In this document: one piece after another, positions 24,535-36,016 of the stretch
Layout of the letters: every line of letters starts with the position of its first letter
How positions within the stretch are numbered: position 1 is the first letter of the stretch
Source of the DNA: Anopheles merus
Taxonomy: Eukaryota > Arthropoda > Insecta > Diptera > Culicidae
DNA: 64,000 nt
Assembly (NCBI RefSeq): GCF_017562075.2
Contig: NC_054085.1
Span: forward strand, 39,768,539 to 39,832,538
Reading direction: 5' to 3'
Position numbers and translations under genes: made by a program
Notes under the pieces: model-generated
Told to the model about the DNA's origin: nothing
Seen by the model: the letters and a program-made list of their open reading frames with translations, nothing else
Database searches by the model: none

Positions 24535-25266
24535 CACAGAATGATTGTTATATGTAATTGAATATCGCAATTATTCCCTCAACCTTTTACCATACTATTT
24601 GGCCCCCAGGATAGTTATTTTTGAAATGCGGACGCACTCAACAAATCGGAAATAATATCATTACATGAATGGAACGAGCAAAGTTTGTTTACGTTTGTCT
24701 ACAAAAAAAAAACTTGCGTAATCACCAGCTGATCAGAAGTCAACCGCATTCATTACGCGATAAGCGAAAATGATGTCAAATTTTTGTGTCGTATATCCGA
24801 ACCTATACAATGAATTAAAGTGTTTAAGTACATTCATTTTTATATTCAATCATACAGCTATATTTGCATTTGTATTTATATTTGAACAGCTAAAATATGC
24901 ATAAAGAATTACAAGTCATATGCAGCATATGAAAGACATTTTCAAAAATATCAGACAAATTGTTCTGGCAACACTGTTGCACAATATGACAGAAAACGTC
25001 TAAATGTGAATGACATTATAATGTTTACAATTGAAATGTTAATAACATTGGGCAATGAAAATAACTAGCCAGCATTGCCGCATATTATTGATAGTTTGCA
25101 ATTTCGCATACTACGGGAGACACTCTAGTGTTTAGCAAAGCAAATCATCACATTTCTCTATAACCGCTAGCAAGTTACTGAATTAAACTAAGGTATGTAA
25201 TGTACACGGTTATGATTAGTAAAGCGAAGACCACGCTCTATGATAATTGTACATTTTCGTGCAGAT
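24535..25266. other. Divergent promoter region between Mpv17-like and RPC7
   Basis: About 730 bp shared by two divergently transcribed genes. A possible 5' UTR intron of RPC7 runs from AAG|GTATGT at about 25192 to TGCAG ending at 25264, just before the RPC7 ATG. No repeat ends were recognised. Confidence 0.45.
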
Positions 25267-26061
25267 ATGGCTGGAAGAGGTCGTGGTAAAACGAATGGGA
25301 CCTTGACGCAAGAGCAACTGCAATCTTTGGGAGTCACAAGCAAAGAAATGCAGACCGTAACATCGGCAGCTCCACCTCCGTTGTATCCAGCATTGCTAGC
25401 GAAACCTGTACCTTTGGAGGTAAGATTGGTAACGTATGATCGTTGCGAGACAAAATTCCTACTATTCCAAATTCGTCTTAGTCTAGCGCCGATCGGACTT
25501 ACAAAATACTCTGGAAAGAAGATTTTATCTCGTATCTACGTGAATCGACCTACTACACTACAAAGAAAAGTTCTAAACTTCATGTACAGCGATACAGCGA
25601 TAAAGTAATTGTAAGTACCACTCCGTGCCACATCAACGTACCATGTGCCTGATTTCGCTTATCTTTATGCTGTGGATTCATTTCAGAATGTTATAGAGAA
25701 CGATCCGAAAACTAAGCGAGAGGGAGATTTTCTTTGGAAACTAATGCCTGCGGAACTAAAACCGAGCTACAAACGAGTAAAAAGTTCATTGGGACCAACA
25801 AATGCAAAGCGACTGCGAAGTGCCGCAGATATTGATGCAAAGCTAAAAGCACTAGAACAGAAAGAATCATCTGGCGACCGTTCGGATATTGTTAAAAAAG
25901 AGAAAAGTGACTCGGAAGATGAAAAAGATGGCGATGATGCTGATGAAGAATTGGTTGATGAAGAGATGGATGACGACAATGATTATGGTAATAACTATTT
26001 CGATAACGGAGAAGCATATAATGACGAAGACGATAATTTAGACGATGGGCCGGTTTATTGA
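25267..26061 (+). CDS. Polr3g: RNA polymerase III subunit RPC7
   Basis: Subunit of the Pol III-specific RPC3/RPC6/RPC7 subcomplex needed for initiation. Exons 25267-25419, 25482-25610 and 25687-26061 join in frame to 218 aa. It begins MAGRGRGKTNGTLTQEQL, the Gly/Arg-rich RPC7 start, followed by PPPLYPALLAKPVPLE. Exon 2 gives the conserved YLRES...VQRYSDKVI block and exon 3 starts NVIENDPKTKREGDFLWKLM and reaches MPAELKP. The C-terminal third is an acidic tail of Asp/Glu runs (DSEDEKDGDDADEELVDEEM), a hallmark of the family. A 5' UTR intron acceptor appears to lie two bases before the ATG. The gene is convergent with EXOC1 and the stops are 75 bp apart. Confidence 0.93.
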
Positions 26062-26136
26062 AACCGAAGTACTCTTCGATTTGTATGGATGGCCTGTTTA
26101 ATGAACGTTTTATTTTTGTCCTGGCTCTTTTTACGC

Positions 26137-28976
26137 CTAATGTGACTGTGCTATCTCAGAGAAAAAATCCAACAGGTCGTTGATGGTAAACTCTAGAGTT
26201 ATCATTGAACCGGCATAACAACGTTGGATCCATTGCTCCAATGAGTTGTACTGGTTTATAAATTCCTGCTGCATAGCTCGCCACACTACTTGTAGCAAAT
26301 TTTCTTCCTCACAAAGATGTTTTTCTACCTTTTTGTACAGTTGCTCAAGTCCTTTCTTTACTTCACGGGCTGGATAAAGACTTATTACTTTACGTAATTC
26401 TTGCTTAGAGTACGCCATTTGGTAGCTAATTTCGGTATCTTTCACACCTTGCTGCACACGCACTTGTATTCCTTCGAAAAATTGCTGTAATTATAGAACC
26501 ATTGATTAAATATATGTCTGCATATAAAATACGACAGCTTCTCTTTACACAATAATCCTTACGTTTAGTCGTTCTAGCGGCCGGCCAAAGTATTTAGTAA
26601 CGTATGCTTTCTGTGCATCATTATATCGTGTTTTTGCTTCCTTTCGCAATGATTCCAAAACTGGAATCTTTAGTTGAGATAACGTGGAGTGCATTCGATG
26701 ATAGTTTTCCATTTTTACTACTTGGTGCGGCGTTTTTGAATGTTCGGCGGCGTGCACAGAAATGCGTTCGAAAATTGCTTCCACCAATTTAAGGTACCAT
26801 TTATCAAGATCATTCCGGCGCTCCGTTTTCTTAAAAATGTTCTCAGCGGTTGCGGCGAATTCTTCAAAGTTTTCCACGTAAGGTAGAAGGCCACATTTAG
26901 AGCGCTTCGGAAGCTTAGATTCATCAATTGACTGCAACTGTGATTGCATAAATTTATCAAAGCTTCGTTTCACGTGTATAAGAGCTGAAGCAAACGTCAT
27001 GCTTAGAAAAGACTGTGCGTCTTGGGCCGACATTACATGTTGTGTAAGACGCACTAGCACGTACAATGAGTAGCTAAAAGAAACAGTAAAACAATGTAAA
27101 TAATGTTGTATATATTTTTCGAAGGAAAATTACTTCCATAGTCATCTTTCCAGTGTACTTACTAGTTATCTAGTTTTTCAAAACTCAAGATAAAATTGTT
27201 TATTTCCGTTTCAAGGTTAGCAAATAGTTCCCCCATCATCCGGCGGACATCTTCGTTAATTTGACGATCAAGCCTTCGCTGTGGAATGTGTAGAGCTGTA
27301 TCTCGTTCATCCTTTTGGTTCACTGTTTCGTTACTAGCAGCATCCAGTGTTGTTTGCGTATTTTTAGCCGTAGGACTAATTACGTCCAATTGAAAAAACG
27401 CAATGCAAAAATGCTGTTCGCTTAATGCCACTGGTTCTAGTTCCGCAAGCACCTTTTCCAAAATTGAATCAAATCGTTGCCGCTCAATTGCTTCTGCGCC
27501 TGGAGACCACATCTCTTTGCTGGTACCTAAAATGCCGTACGGTTGTGCTGGTTGTTTATTTGATTGTGGACCAAGTTTTATCTTGTTGCTTATTGAACTA
27601 TTGTTAATATCCTCTCTAGAGCTGAATTGCTTAAGTGTCAGTGCTTGTTTAGCGTTTTCGAAAAATATCTGAATGTCCCGGTCGTAAACTTTGCTTAATG
27701 AAGCAGTGTAAACTTTAATAAGGGCATCGTAAGCCTTTCTATCCATAGTTTTCATCCAGTGCATAAGCTCCATGAACGTACATAGCTCTTTATGCACGTT
27801 ATGGTGCTTTGGAAGCGACAATTCATTTGTGAAAGGTGTTTGCGAATCTCCAAGATTGCCAAGATGGATGAATAGATTATTCAAATGACGGCTTATTGTT
27901 TGCGAAAATTTAGCCTTCCATTTTTCGAATCTTTTGCGCTGATCTTGAACAGCTGTAAGTCGCAAAAGTGCAGGGTCGATGTCACTGTTCATTGCCATCT
28001 GCAGTGCTTTCCCTGCTGCTATAGCTGCTGGCAAACCCTTTGGAGTTAGATCCGTATCTGTCAGCGCAAGCTGGTGAACATGCGGCAAATCGAGCTGCGT
28101 AACTACTTTTTCCAGTTCTAGCAACAGTCGAACATTGTTGGTATTGGCAATCTCGATCATTTGATTCTTTTCTCCCATCTTTTCCATCGTATCTCTTACG
28201 TGACAAAGTATTTCGTCGTAATCGTCTAACCGTTTCTCTACCTTTTCAGCTTCTTGAATCGCTTCTTCGATCCTTTCCATTAGCATTTGAACTTGTTTCT
28301 CTGACTCTAGAACGCTTTGTATATTTGCACCATCCAGTTGCAAAAGGTTATGACTCAAATCATCCATAAACAATTCAGCATTGCTGATCGCGTAATCGCA
28401 TTCTGCAACAAGTTTATTAAGGTGTGCTTCTTCCTTATCCGTTAGGGCGTGGAAATCCTCATTCTCAAACCCTTCAATGTCATCTTCATCGTCCGCAGAA
28501 ACTGCGCCCCCGCGATTAGGGTATTTTTCATCAATTTGTTTTTCGGGCGATTTTTCCGAAAGCCACTGTTTGGGGATGTTTTTGAACACGGCCCTCTCTC
28601 CAACGGTGCAATGTTTATGAATTTGTTTCCATAAAACCGTAATGAAGTTTTGTCGTTCATGTAAATTGGCTGCAAACCATCGGTACGGTTTATCCAGCAA
28701 CACATCGAAGTCATGCGTGTCCGTAGCTTCGTTGCGACCATCGACGCACTTTATCTCCTCCAATGACCAGGAACGTTTTTTCTTATATACGGCCTTGTCG
28801 TACTGTTTTATCTGGCAAACACTTACTATAACACTGGGTTTGATAGTAGAAACGATACACAAGTAAGAAGTTTTTTTCCTTTTATGCAATTTGCTAACAT
28901 TGCACACGGATAAAATGCGTTCATCAAGTGCATCGAACAGTTCCTTCTGGAAGATGTATTTTATTCCAGCTGCCAT
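26137..28976 (-). CDS. Sec3: Exocyst subunit Sec3 / EXOC1
   Basis: Exocyst component that helps tether secretory vesicles at the plasma membrane through its lipid-binding N-terminus. Exons 28976-27163, 27073-26563 and 26484-26137 splice in phase to 890 aa, the usual EXOC1 length. The N-terminal 150 residues form the Sec3 PIP2-binding PH-like domain (KRKKTSYLCIVSTIKPSVIV near 33). An acidic linker and a coiled coil (about 180-290) follow, then the helical Sec3 C-terminal domain running through exons 2 and 3, ending FTINDLLDFFSEIAQSH. The donor of exon 1 overlaps an in-frame TAG (ACTA|GTAAGT), so retention of intron 1 would give a protein ending right after FEKLDN. ATG at 28976 (MAAGIKYIFQKELFDALDER) is well supported. 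Confidence 0.95.
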
Positions 28977-29540
28977 TTCACAGGATATAAATCAGCACTT
29001 TCTCCAGCAGTCAAAAATGAAAAATGGTATTTTTTCTTTATGTAGCGCTCCAGATTTGAATAGATGATAGAATCCTAGTGTTTTTGCTCTGTATTACTAC
29101 AGACGTCCCGTTTGTATAGATAAAATTTTATGATGTGGATCAGTGGTCTGTCATACTACAAATGACGCATTAGCAGCTGTCAAACTCAATCTCGCTCAAA
29201 CACCACAAATAACAATTGAGACAATAATTTTATTCGAGAACCTGCGAATCATTGGATCTGGAAATTTTACATTCAAGTTGTACGTCATTAATGAACTGCT
29301 TATTAAATATTCAGTTTTTTCCATATAAGAAAGATTAAAATTGGTGACACGACCAACTAGGCCATTCATAAGAGAAAAAAACAGCGTAACTCGTCCTTCT
29401 CCTCCATGTATGTTTATCCAAGTTTGTTCTTTCATTTCATGACTGAAATCATACAACATTAACTATTTTCATTTAGATTGATTTATTTTCACGAGACATC
29501 TAATAGGTTGTTTACAACACATCGCCATCCTGATCCCCAC
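28977..29540. other. 5' flank of EXOC1 and 3' flank of prag01-like gene
   Basis: 560 bp between two minus-strand genes. It should hold the EXOC1 promoter and 5' UTR. No repeat end or additional gene is apparent. Confidence 0.45.
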
Positions 29541-30134
29541 TTAGTCCAGGCTTTTCGGCGGGCTGTAATTAAGATAGATCAATCCGCTCTCCTTGGCCTA
29601 TAAAAAAAAAATAGTTCGTCAATGATTCTCTTTTTTTACGTATGCGAGAGGTTTACACGTTCGTACAGGGCAACCGGGGTCGACCTAGCGAGATGTCAAA
29701 TCGTATGAAAAATTCATCTCGGCCGATCTTGGTTGCACTGCATAGCAGCAAAATGAATGGATACCATTCATTCCATTATCTGTGAGTACGAGTAACTCCG
29801 TTATACTAACCACAGTCAATGTGATGCCAAAGATAACAATACCCGCAGCGAGCACGGTATTGTACACCCGATTCTTGCGTCGATGTTCTTCGAAGAAGTC
29901 CCCTTCCGGGACAGGCATGTCGTTCATGGTGTACACACGGAAGTTGTTGGGGCCATGGTATCCACGGGACAGGAATGCCGCTGGTAGAGTACATAATGGA
30001 GGATGGTTATATAATAACCGAGCAAATGAGTGAAAAGCACTAATTTTATTTTGCGCTTTTCCTCATATCATTTGATTAGTTTATACATTACCGTTGCGGA
30101 TGGATAAGTTTGCAATAGAACGAACGGGCAGCAT
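29541..30134 (-). CDS. prag01-like small mitochondrial protein
   Basis: Three exons, 30134-30092, 29980-29811 and 29597-29541, splice in phase (donors GTAATG and GTTAGT, acceptors TACCAG and TTATAG) to an 89-aa protein. It starts MLPVRSIANLSIRN, Arg-rich and lacking acidic residues like a mitochondrial presequence. The core is NDMPVPEGDFFEEHRRKNRV, then one membrane helix (VLAAGIVIFGITLTV) and the tail KESGLIYLNYSPPKSLD. The DMPVP...N..YN..L.AG...SGL...NYSPP layout is that of the insect family named after the deltamethrin-resistance protein prag01 of Culex. Overall layout also resembles cytochrome c oxidase subunit 7B (presequence, one helix, SP-containing tail), which I offer only as an inference. 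An 83-codon frame read straight through the second donor is an intron artefact. Confidence 0.85.
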
Positions 30135-30269
30135 TTTCCTTCCTCGGTAGATGTTTAGCAAAAACGTAGGAGATCCGATCAAAGCAAGACACAGTTTCGA
30201 TTTTCAGCAAACCTCAGAATTTTTGACAGCTAAATAAAAAAACGAAGTGACATTTGCTAAAGACGATTA

Positions 30270-30650
30270 CATGTATTCTCCGATATACGCCATACTCGAT
30301 TTCGCCGACGCGATTTCGCTATACGCTATATTTTAAATTTTACAGTTCTTTTAGCAAATTGTACTAATTTGACATATCAAAAATGCAAAAATAAATAAAT
30401 ATAGGTAAATTCAAAATAAATTCTCTTTTGAACGAATTTTAAACACCATTCCTGAAGGTAAAAGATTGTAATGTTCATTTAAAATTAGATAAAAAAAACT
30501 AACTTTATGGCTAAAATCTACCACTTCAAGCAAAATTAATCGAGAATTAGCTATAATTTCACTGGAAACCTCGAAACTCAACATACGCTATTAATCGAGA
30601 TACGCTATTACCTCCGATCCGCATTAATAGCGCATGTCGGGGAATACCTG
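30270..30650. mobile_element. Family S MITE, copy S1
   Basis: 381 bp with ends CATGTATTCTCCGATATACG and, reversed, CAGGTATTCCCCGACATGCG, flanked by TA on each side. The interior keeps AGCAAATTGTACTAATTTGA, the block shared with M and Q. Second copy at 55836-56191. Non-coding. Confidence 0.82.
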
Positions 30651-30652
30651 TA

Positions 30653-31043
30653 TTGTCATTACATCAGACGTTTAGGCAAGTGTGGCCAGATTTTTTGGCG
30701 GTTTTCGGTAGGAGCGTCAAAATTTTATCGGTAGGATAAAATAGTTTTAGGTTGGAGTTTCAATTTGTATCGTTAGTTTTCGGTATGTTTTGAAGTGATA
30801 AGTGGAAGCGGGAGGGGGTGGCAAATCTGCACGAGAAAATACATCCTTTTTATTTAAAGGAGATGCAGATTTGGTTCGTATTTAGGCTGACCACATGAAG
30901 TTTATGAAAAAACGGGATACATCCCAACCTAAGTAGCCTTACACTGCTTCTAGACGAAATTCGCGCCTTGTTTATAACAGTTGTAAAACAGTGCTGTCAA
31001 ATCTTCCGTGCCTCCAATCGCGCCTGCTGTTTCGCAGAGATAC
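30653..31043. other. Unassigned intergenic DNA
   Basis: No gene or element boundary recognised. The stretch includes repeated TTTTCGGTA/ATCGGTAGG-type motifs near 30690-30790 but no clear inverted ends. Confidence 0.35.
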
Positions 31044-31833
31044 CCCAAATAACCAAATCGGCCTTAACCGTAGAGTTGGCAACCAGATTTACACACGTAA
31101 GTTGGCAACCGGCATACCCGGGTATTCCACACGTTTTGATGCAAAAAAAAACCGATTTTCATAGGTAAACAATGCTTTCTATATTTTAATGCTGTAAGCA
31201 AGTAATGCCGACCATATATTTTCTTCTATTTCATTTATTCATTAATTTTTTTCATTTTATTATAAAAATAAAGGTCAAATTGAAATTTGGAATCGCTTGA
31301 ATTTGATTCAAAAATAAGCACAATACGAAAAGAGGAAGAAGAGAAACGTCATTCTCCATACAAAATGTATGGAATACCCGGGTATGCTGGTTGCCAACTT
31401 ACATGGTAAAGTTAAAAAAAATCAAAATAATATACTTACAGGCTGTTTAAAATTACAACTTATGCACCAAAATATCATAAATTAAAAGTCGGGAGGCTAC
31501 GGAAAATTTCAGGTCAATAAAAGCAATGAATCAAAAGTTATTGCAGTTCGAAGTTGAAAAAAATCCCGGGTATCCGGTTGCCAATTTAAAGGTTAACCCA
31601 CTGTAAAGCCACTTCAAACCCACGTGGGTTAGATGTGGTCGATTCAGTCGTTAACCCACCAAATTTTAGAACAATTGAGAGCTGTCAGTTCTAATAAGAT
31701 GTATTGACCTTACGCACGCTTGGCCCACCTGTTCCAAACATGTTGACGAGAAAAAGATTTATCAAGTGCGGGCTAAGGTCAAAATGCTGAACATGATTTT
31801 AACACATCGATTTCTTTAACTCATTCACTTACC
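31044..31833 (-). mobile_element. Family E MITE, truncated copy E4
   Basis: Begins at the E right end read inversely (CCCAAATAACCAAATCGGCC) and runs through ACCCACGTGGGTT and the CACTTGATC/GTTGACGAGAAAAAG segment before ending abruptly at about 31833. The left terminus is lost. Element P1 is inserted at the single TTAA found in the uninterrupted relative E3 (48105-48115). Confidence 0.8.
31064..31596 (+). mobile_element. Family P TTAA MITE, copy P1
   Basis: 525 bp between duplicated TTAA sites. Ends are CCGTAGAGTTGGCAACCAG and, reversed, CCTTTAAATTGGCAACCGG, with an ACCCGGGTAT motif near both ends and internally. TTAA duplication points to piggyBac-type transposition. The empty target is visible in E3, so the insertion is exact. 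P2 (49019-49445) is a shorter copy. Non-coding. Confidence 0.88.
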
Positions 31834-32225
31834 GCAGGACTCCACACAGCATAACACGGAGCGCAACATAACAACTGACAGCTGTCAAACGCTTGAGAAA
31901 ACGCTTGGGAAAGGAGGTAATGCGTTTCATTAACTGTCGGTCATCGCAGTAGGTTGGTAGCTTTTCAACGAGAAATGAGCGGCATACCAAGGTGTTTGAT
32001 TATTAGGAGGTGAAGTGCTTCAGAGCAAATTGATATTTCACGACTTGACATAACAATACTGGGGGCTCCGGTTTTAAAATCGGGAAGGGCTGGAGGGGGG
32101 TATAGAAAATTGTATGCGATTTGACAGAACAATACTCAATGATGGTGCCCAACAAACGCGCTAATAATTCACCTTCTAAATCAAGATCTATTAAGGAGAA
32201 CAGGTCGATGCAAAGCCCGTTGCTA
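31834..32225. other. Repeat fragments including partial G2
   Basis: 31834-31975 is an inverted relative of 38500-38700 (AGCATAACACGGAGCGCAAC). From 31988 a family G copy begins (CAAGGTGTTTGATTATTAGG) and runs to about 32190 without a matching right end. G2 is useful because it is the uninterrupted version of the site where E3 and J1 inserted in G3. Confidence 0.6.
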
Positions 32226-32889
32226 CCCAAATAGCCAGAATTGCTTAAGCAGCTCATTTTGGCACGCTAAAGATCGCTGCTCTAATTCGCCTTTTGCAGT
32301 AGATAAACAGCATCAAAGTTCTATGTGGGTCTTTCAAACAGCGCCTAAGCAGCTTCCTTATGCCACGATGCCAGGGATTATTTTCTTTGTGTTTTATTTT
32401 CAAGCAAGCGTCATCGATGAAATAAACAACAAGATTTGTTTCGTTTAAACACATGTGTATATTTTTAAATTTTTTGTATTGATGAATTACACAAAATGTC
32501 ACACAATTTACTGATAATTCACAATCACTTCACTCAATATTCATTCTTCAATTAACGAATCTAACTTGTGCAGCAGCAATGAGATTATTGCCGGCGTCCG
32601 TCTTTGACACTTTGACAAGAGCCATCTCGTACCGATGTCATGCATTAAAAAGCTATAAAGTTCCACCAAGTTCGGTACGCTTTCTTAACAAGCCTTCAAG
32701 TTCCACCATGAACCCTACACATAGTGCTAATCAGCCGCAAAGTTCCAAAAAGTACCATGTGCCTGTTAAAAAGCTCCATAGTTCCGCAAAGTACCGTCTA
32801 TCTCTTAATCAGCCACAAAGTACGACATCGGAACGATTTTTCGTTAAACAGCCCTAAATCAGCTATAAAGTACGAGCTGGCTATTTGGG
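32226..32889 (+). mobile_element. Family A-D MITE, copy A
   Basis: 664 bp from CCCAAATAGCCAGAATTGC to GAGCTGGCTATTTGGG, flanked by TA. The right third is an array of short units built on AAAGTTCC / AAAGTACC / AATCAGCC. It encodes a 92-codon frame (32579-32857) conserved in copy C and partly in D. No transposase. It lies head to tail with copy B, sharing the TA. Confidence 0.9.
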
Positions 32890-32891
32890 TA

Positions 32892-34225
32892 CCCAAATAG
32901 CCAGAATTGCTTAAGCAGCTCATTTTGGCACGCTAAAGATCGCTGCTCTAATTCGCCTTTTGCAGTAGATAAACAGCATCAAAGTTCTATGTGGGTCTTT
33001 CAAACAGCGCCTAGGCAGCTTCCTTATGCCACGATGCCAGGTATTATTTTTCTTTGTGTTTTATTTTCAAGCAAGCGTCATCGATGAAATAAACAACAAG
33101 ATTTGTTTCGTTTAAACACAAATGTATATTTTTAAATCCTTTGTATTGATGAATTACACAAAATTTTACACAATATACTGATAATTCACAATCACTTCAC
33201 TCAATATTCATTCTTCAATTAACGTATCTAACTTGTGCAGCAGCAATGAGATTATTGGCGGCGTACGTCTTTGACACTTTGACAAGAGCCACCTTGTACC
33301 GATGTCATGCATTAAAAAGCTATAAAGTTCCACCAAGTTCGGTACCCTTTCTTAACAAGCCTTCAAGTTCCACCATGAACCCTACACATCCCAAATAGCC
33401 AGCTCGTACTTTATAGCTGATTTAGAGCTGTTTAACGAAAAATCGGTCCGATGTCGTACTTTGTGGCTGATTAAGACATAGACGGTACTTTGCGGAACTA
33501 TGGAGCTTTTTAACAGGCACATGGTACTCTTTGGAACATTGCGGCTGATTAGCACTATGTGTAGGGTTCATGGTGAAACTTGAAGGCTTGTTAAGAAACC
33601 GTACCGAACTTGGTGGAACTTTATAGCTTTTTAATGCATGACATCGGTACGAGATGGCTCTTGTCAAAGTGTCAAAGACGGACGCCGGCAATAATCTCAT
33701 TGCTGTTGCACATGTTCGATTCGTTAATTGAAGAATGAATATTGAGTGAAGTGATTGTGAATTATCAGTAAATTGTGTAAAATTTGGTGTAATTCATCAA
33801 TACAAAGGATTTTAAAAATATACTTATGTGTTTAAACGAAACAAATTTTGTTGTCTATTTCATCGATGACGCTTGCTTGAAAATAAAACACAAAGAAAAA
33901 TAATCCCTGGCATCGTGGCATAAGGAGGCTGCTAAGGCGCTGTTTGAAAGACCCACATAGAACTTTGATGCTGTTTATCTACTGCAAAAGGCGAATTAGA
34001 GCAGCGATCTTTAGCGTGCCAAAATGAGCTGCTTAAGCAATTCTGGCTATTTGGGATAGTGCTAATCAGCCGCAAAGTTGCAAAGAGTACCATGTGCCTG
34101 TTAAAAAGCTCCATAGTTCGGCAAAGTACCGCTTCATCTCTTAATCAGCCCCAAAGTACGACATCGGAACGATTTTTCGTTAATCAGCCCTAAATCAGCT
34201 ATAAAGTACGAGCTGGCTATTTGGG
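32892..34225 (+). mobile_element. Family A-D MITE, copy B, split by copy C
   Basis: Left part 32892-33389 and right part 34058-34225 sum to 666 bp, the family length. Copy C is inserted at ACACAT|AGTGC, a site that is uninterrupted in copy A. Flanked by TA. Confidence 0.9.
33390..34055 (-). mobile_element. Family A-D MITE, copy C nested in copy B
   Basis: 666 bp in inverse orientation, starting CCCAAATAGCCAGCTCGTAC and ending CTGGCTATTTGGG, with a 2-bp duplication AT. It is younger than B. Its 92-codon minus frame (33700-33422) matches that of copy A at nearly every residue. Confidence 0.9.
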
Positions 34226-34370
34226 TAGGTTGCCATTTTCAGCTCGCTTTTGACAGTTTCATGAAAAAGTGTTTACAAACAAACGGCTAATAGTTAACGC
34301 GCAAAAGTGGACGAATTTACTATTATGAAGGTTATATTGGTTAAATTTCTTGCGGTCAATCTTTTCTGGA
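34226..34370. other. Left flank of LTR element W
   Basis: 145 bp of non-repeat sequence. A short frame from ATG at 34325 starts MKVILVKFLAVNLFW and runs into W. If W is removed, the frame continues only five more codons to a stop, so I do not call a gene. Confidence 0.4.
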
Positions 34371-34687
34371 TGTTGTGGGCAGCCGTGCCGACCCCTGGAC
34401 TTGCCGTGGCAGTTGCGCTGCCACCGGTCAACGTCCAGGAGGACGACAGTGTGTCACACACACTGTCGCACACACTAAGCAGCGCAAGGCTTAGTGTGTG
34501 CCGAGCGCACAGTTAGAGTGTGTTAGCGAGCCGATCGAGCAGGAGCTCTCGGCAGGGGCGCTCGGTGCGGCTGGCGCGCGGCCTACGTTTTAACGTGTTT
34601 GTATTTCGTGTATATTTATTATTATTTATTATGTAAAGTTTTAAAGTGTAAATAAAAGTAATAAGTGCAAAGAGCAAAGACACAACA
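34371..34687 (+). repeat. 5' LTR of W
   Basis: 317 bp, TG...CA ends, AATAAA at about 34652. Contains the inverted pair CAGTGTGTGACACAC-like and AGCGCAAGGCTTAGTGTG near its middle. A fragment of the same LTR lies at 50578-50693. Confidence 0.93.
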
Positions 34688-36016
34688 GTGGCGACGAGGA
34701 TGGGATCCTCCTGCGTAAGGGGGATCCAACAAGAACCCGCGGAACGCCATCGCGATCGGGCCCATCTCGTTTTTGCTGTATCATCGCAGCGGCCATCGCG
34801 TTGGCACCGGTCCCCGTGCTTGCGGGACACCGCGAACGGTTTGGGTCGCCACCGCCGCCAACACCGAGGCCCCCGGCTGCCGTCCCATCATTGGCGACCA
34901 CATGGGCAGCCGAGCACACACTCTCGGCGACAAGGAAGGTCGTCGGGCTGCAGCCCCAGCAACGCCAGCAGCACCACAGGCGAGGTAGCTTTCCGCCTTG
35001 CTGCTGGAACATTCGGATGGGCGTCACATCCGCCCATGCTGCAGCCCAAGGTTTCACGGGTGAGGACGCATTCCACCCAGCTGCAGCAGCAGCAGTGCAA
35101 TGATCCATCGGCGACGAGCAATACCGCCCGGCTCGAGCTCAGCTCATCATCGGCGAGGCACAAATTCCGCCGCGGCTCGAGCCCTGCCTCACATAACGGC
35201 GACGTAACATTCCGCCTCGGCAGCACAACAAGGATCCATCGGCGACGAGCAATACCGCCCCGGCTCGAGCTCAGCACATCATCGGCGAGGCAGCAATTCC
35301 GCCGCGGCTCGAGCCCTGCCTCTCACCACGGCGACGTGACATTCCGCCTCGGCAGCACAACAGGATCGGCAACGCACAAGTTGCATCGGCTGCAACACAG
35401 CAGCCCACATCAGTGCGAACGTTTTCACCCTGGCTGTAGTCGAACAGGCGTCGCCAATTGCGCCTCGGCTACAGCCACAATGTCCAGATGGGACGAGGTT
35501 GCATGCCGTCCCGGCTGCAGTCGAACGGGCGTCGTCAATTGCGCCCGACTGCAGCCACAGCAAAAAGAAGGGCGATGAGCCAACGCATCGTAGGAGGGCG
35601 AGGAACAATGCCGCCCGAGTATTTTCATCTCTGCCGCCCGTCATCGAAAAAAAAAAAATACATCGCTGCTGCCCTGGGGCAAGGATCATCATCATCATCG
35701 TCATCATTATCGCGGCATCATCATCATCGCGGCACCTTCATCATCGCGGCATCATCATCATCATCGTTATCATCATCGTCATCATCATCGCCGTCACACC
35801 ATCGCCGCCGTCCCAGGGAGCGGCACAGCAGCAGCATCACCGCCGCGTCATCGCCATCGCGGTGTGGCCCGAGAGCAGCAGCCAGCGCTGCTCAGCGCAC
35901 CAACATCGGGGTCCCCACATCTTGGCAGCATCGGTCGGAAGGGTTCACCACGCCGGTATTCCCTTAGTGGAATACCCCCGCGTCGGTTCGAGCCCTTCGG
36001 TATTAAAAGGGGGAGA

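Noticed and set aside
26604..26792. Plus-strand frames within EXOC1
   Set aside because: Antisense shadows of a well-supported exon; no splice or start signals of their own.
29685..29936. 83-codon minus-strand frame as the full prag01-like protein
   Set aside because: It reads through the GTTAGT donor at 29810; splicing to 29597 restores the conserved tail KESGLIYLNYSPPKSLD.
32690..32880. CRISPR-like array of short repeats in MITE copy A
   Set aside because: Units are diverged, unevenly spaced, recur in every copy of the transposon and the genome is eukaryotic.
34325..34370. Secreted-protein gene interrupted by LTR element W
   Set aside because: Removing W and one CTGGA extends the frame by only five codons before a stop, and no splice donor is obvious.
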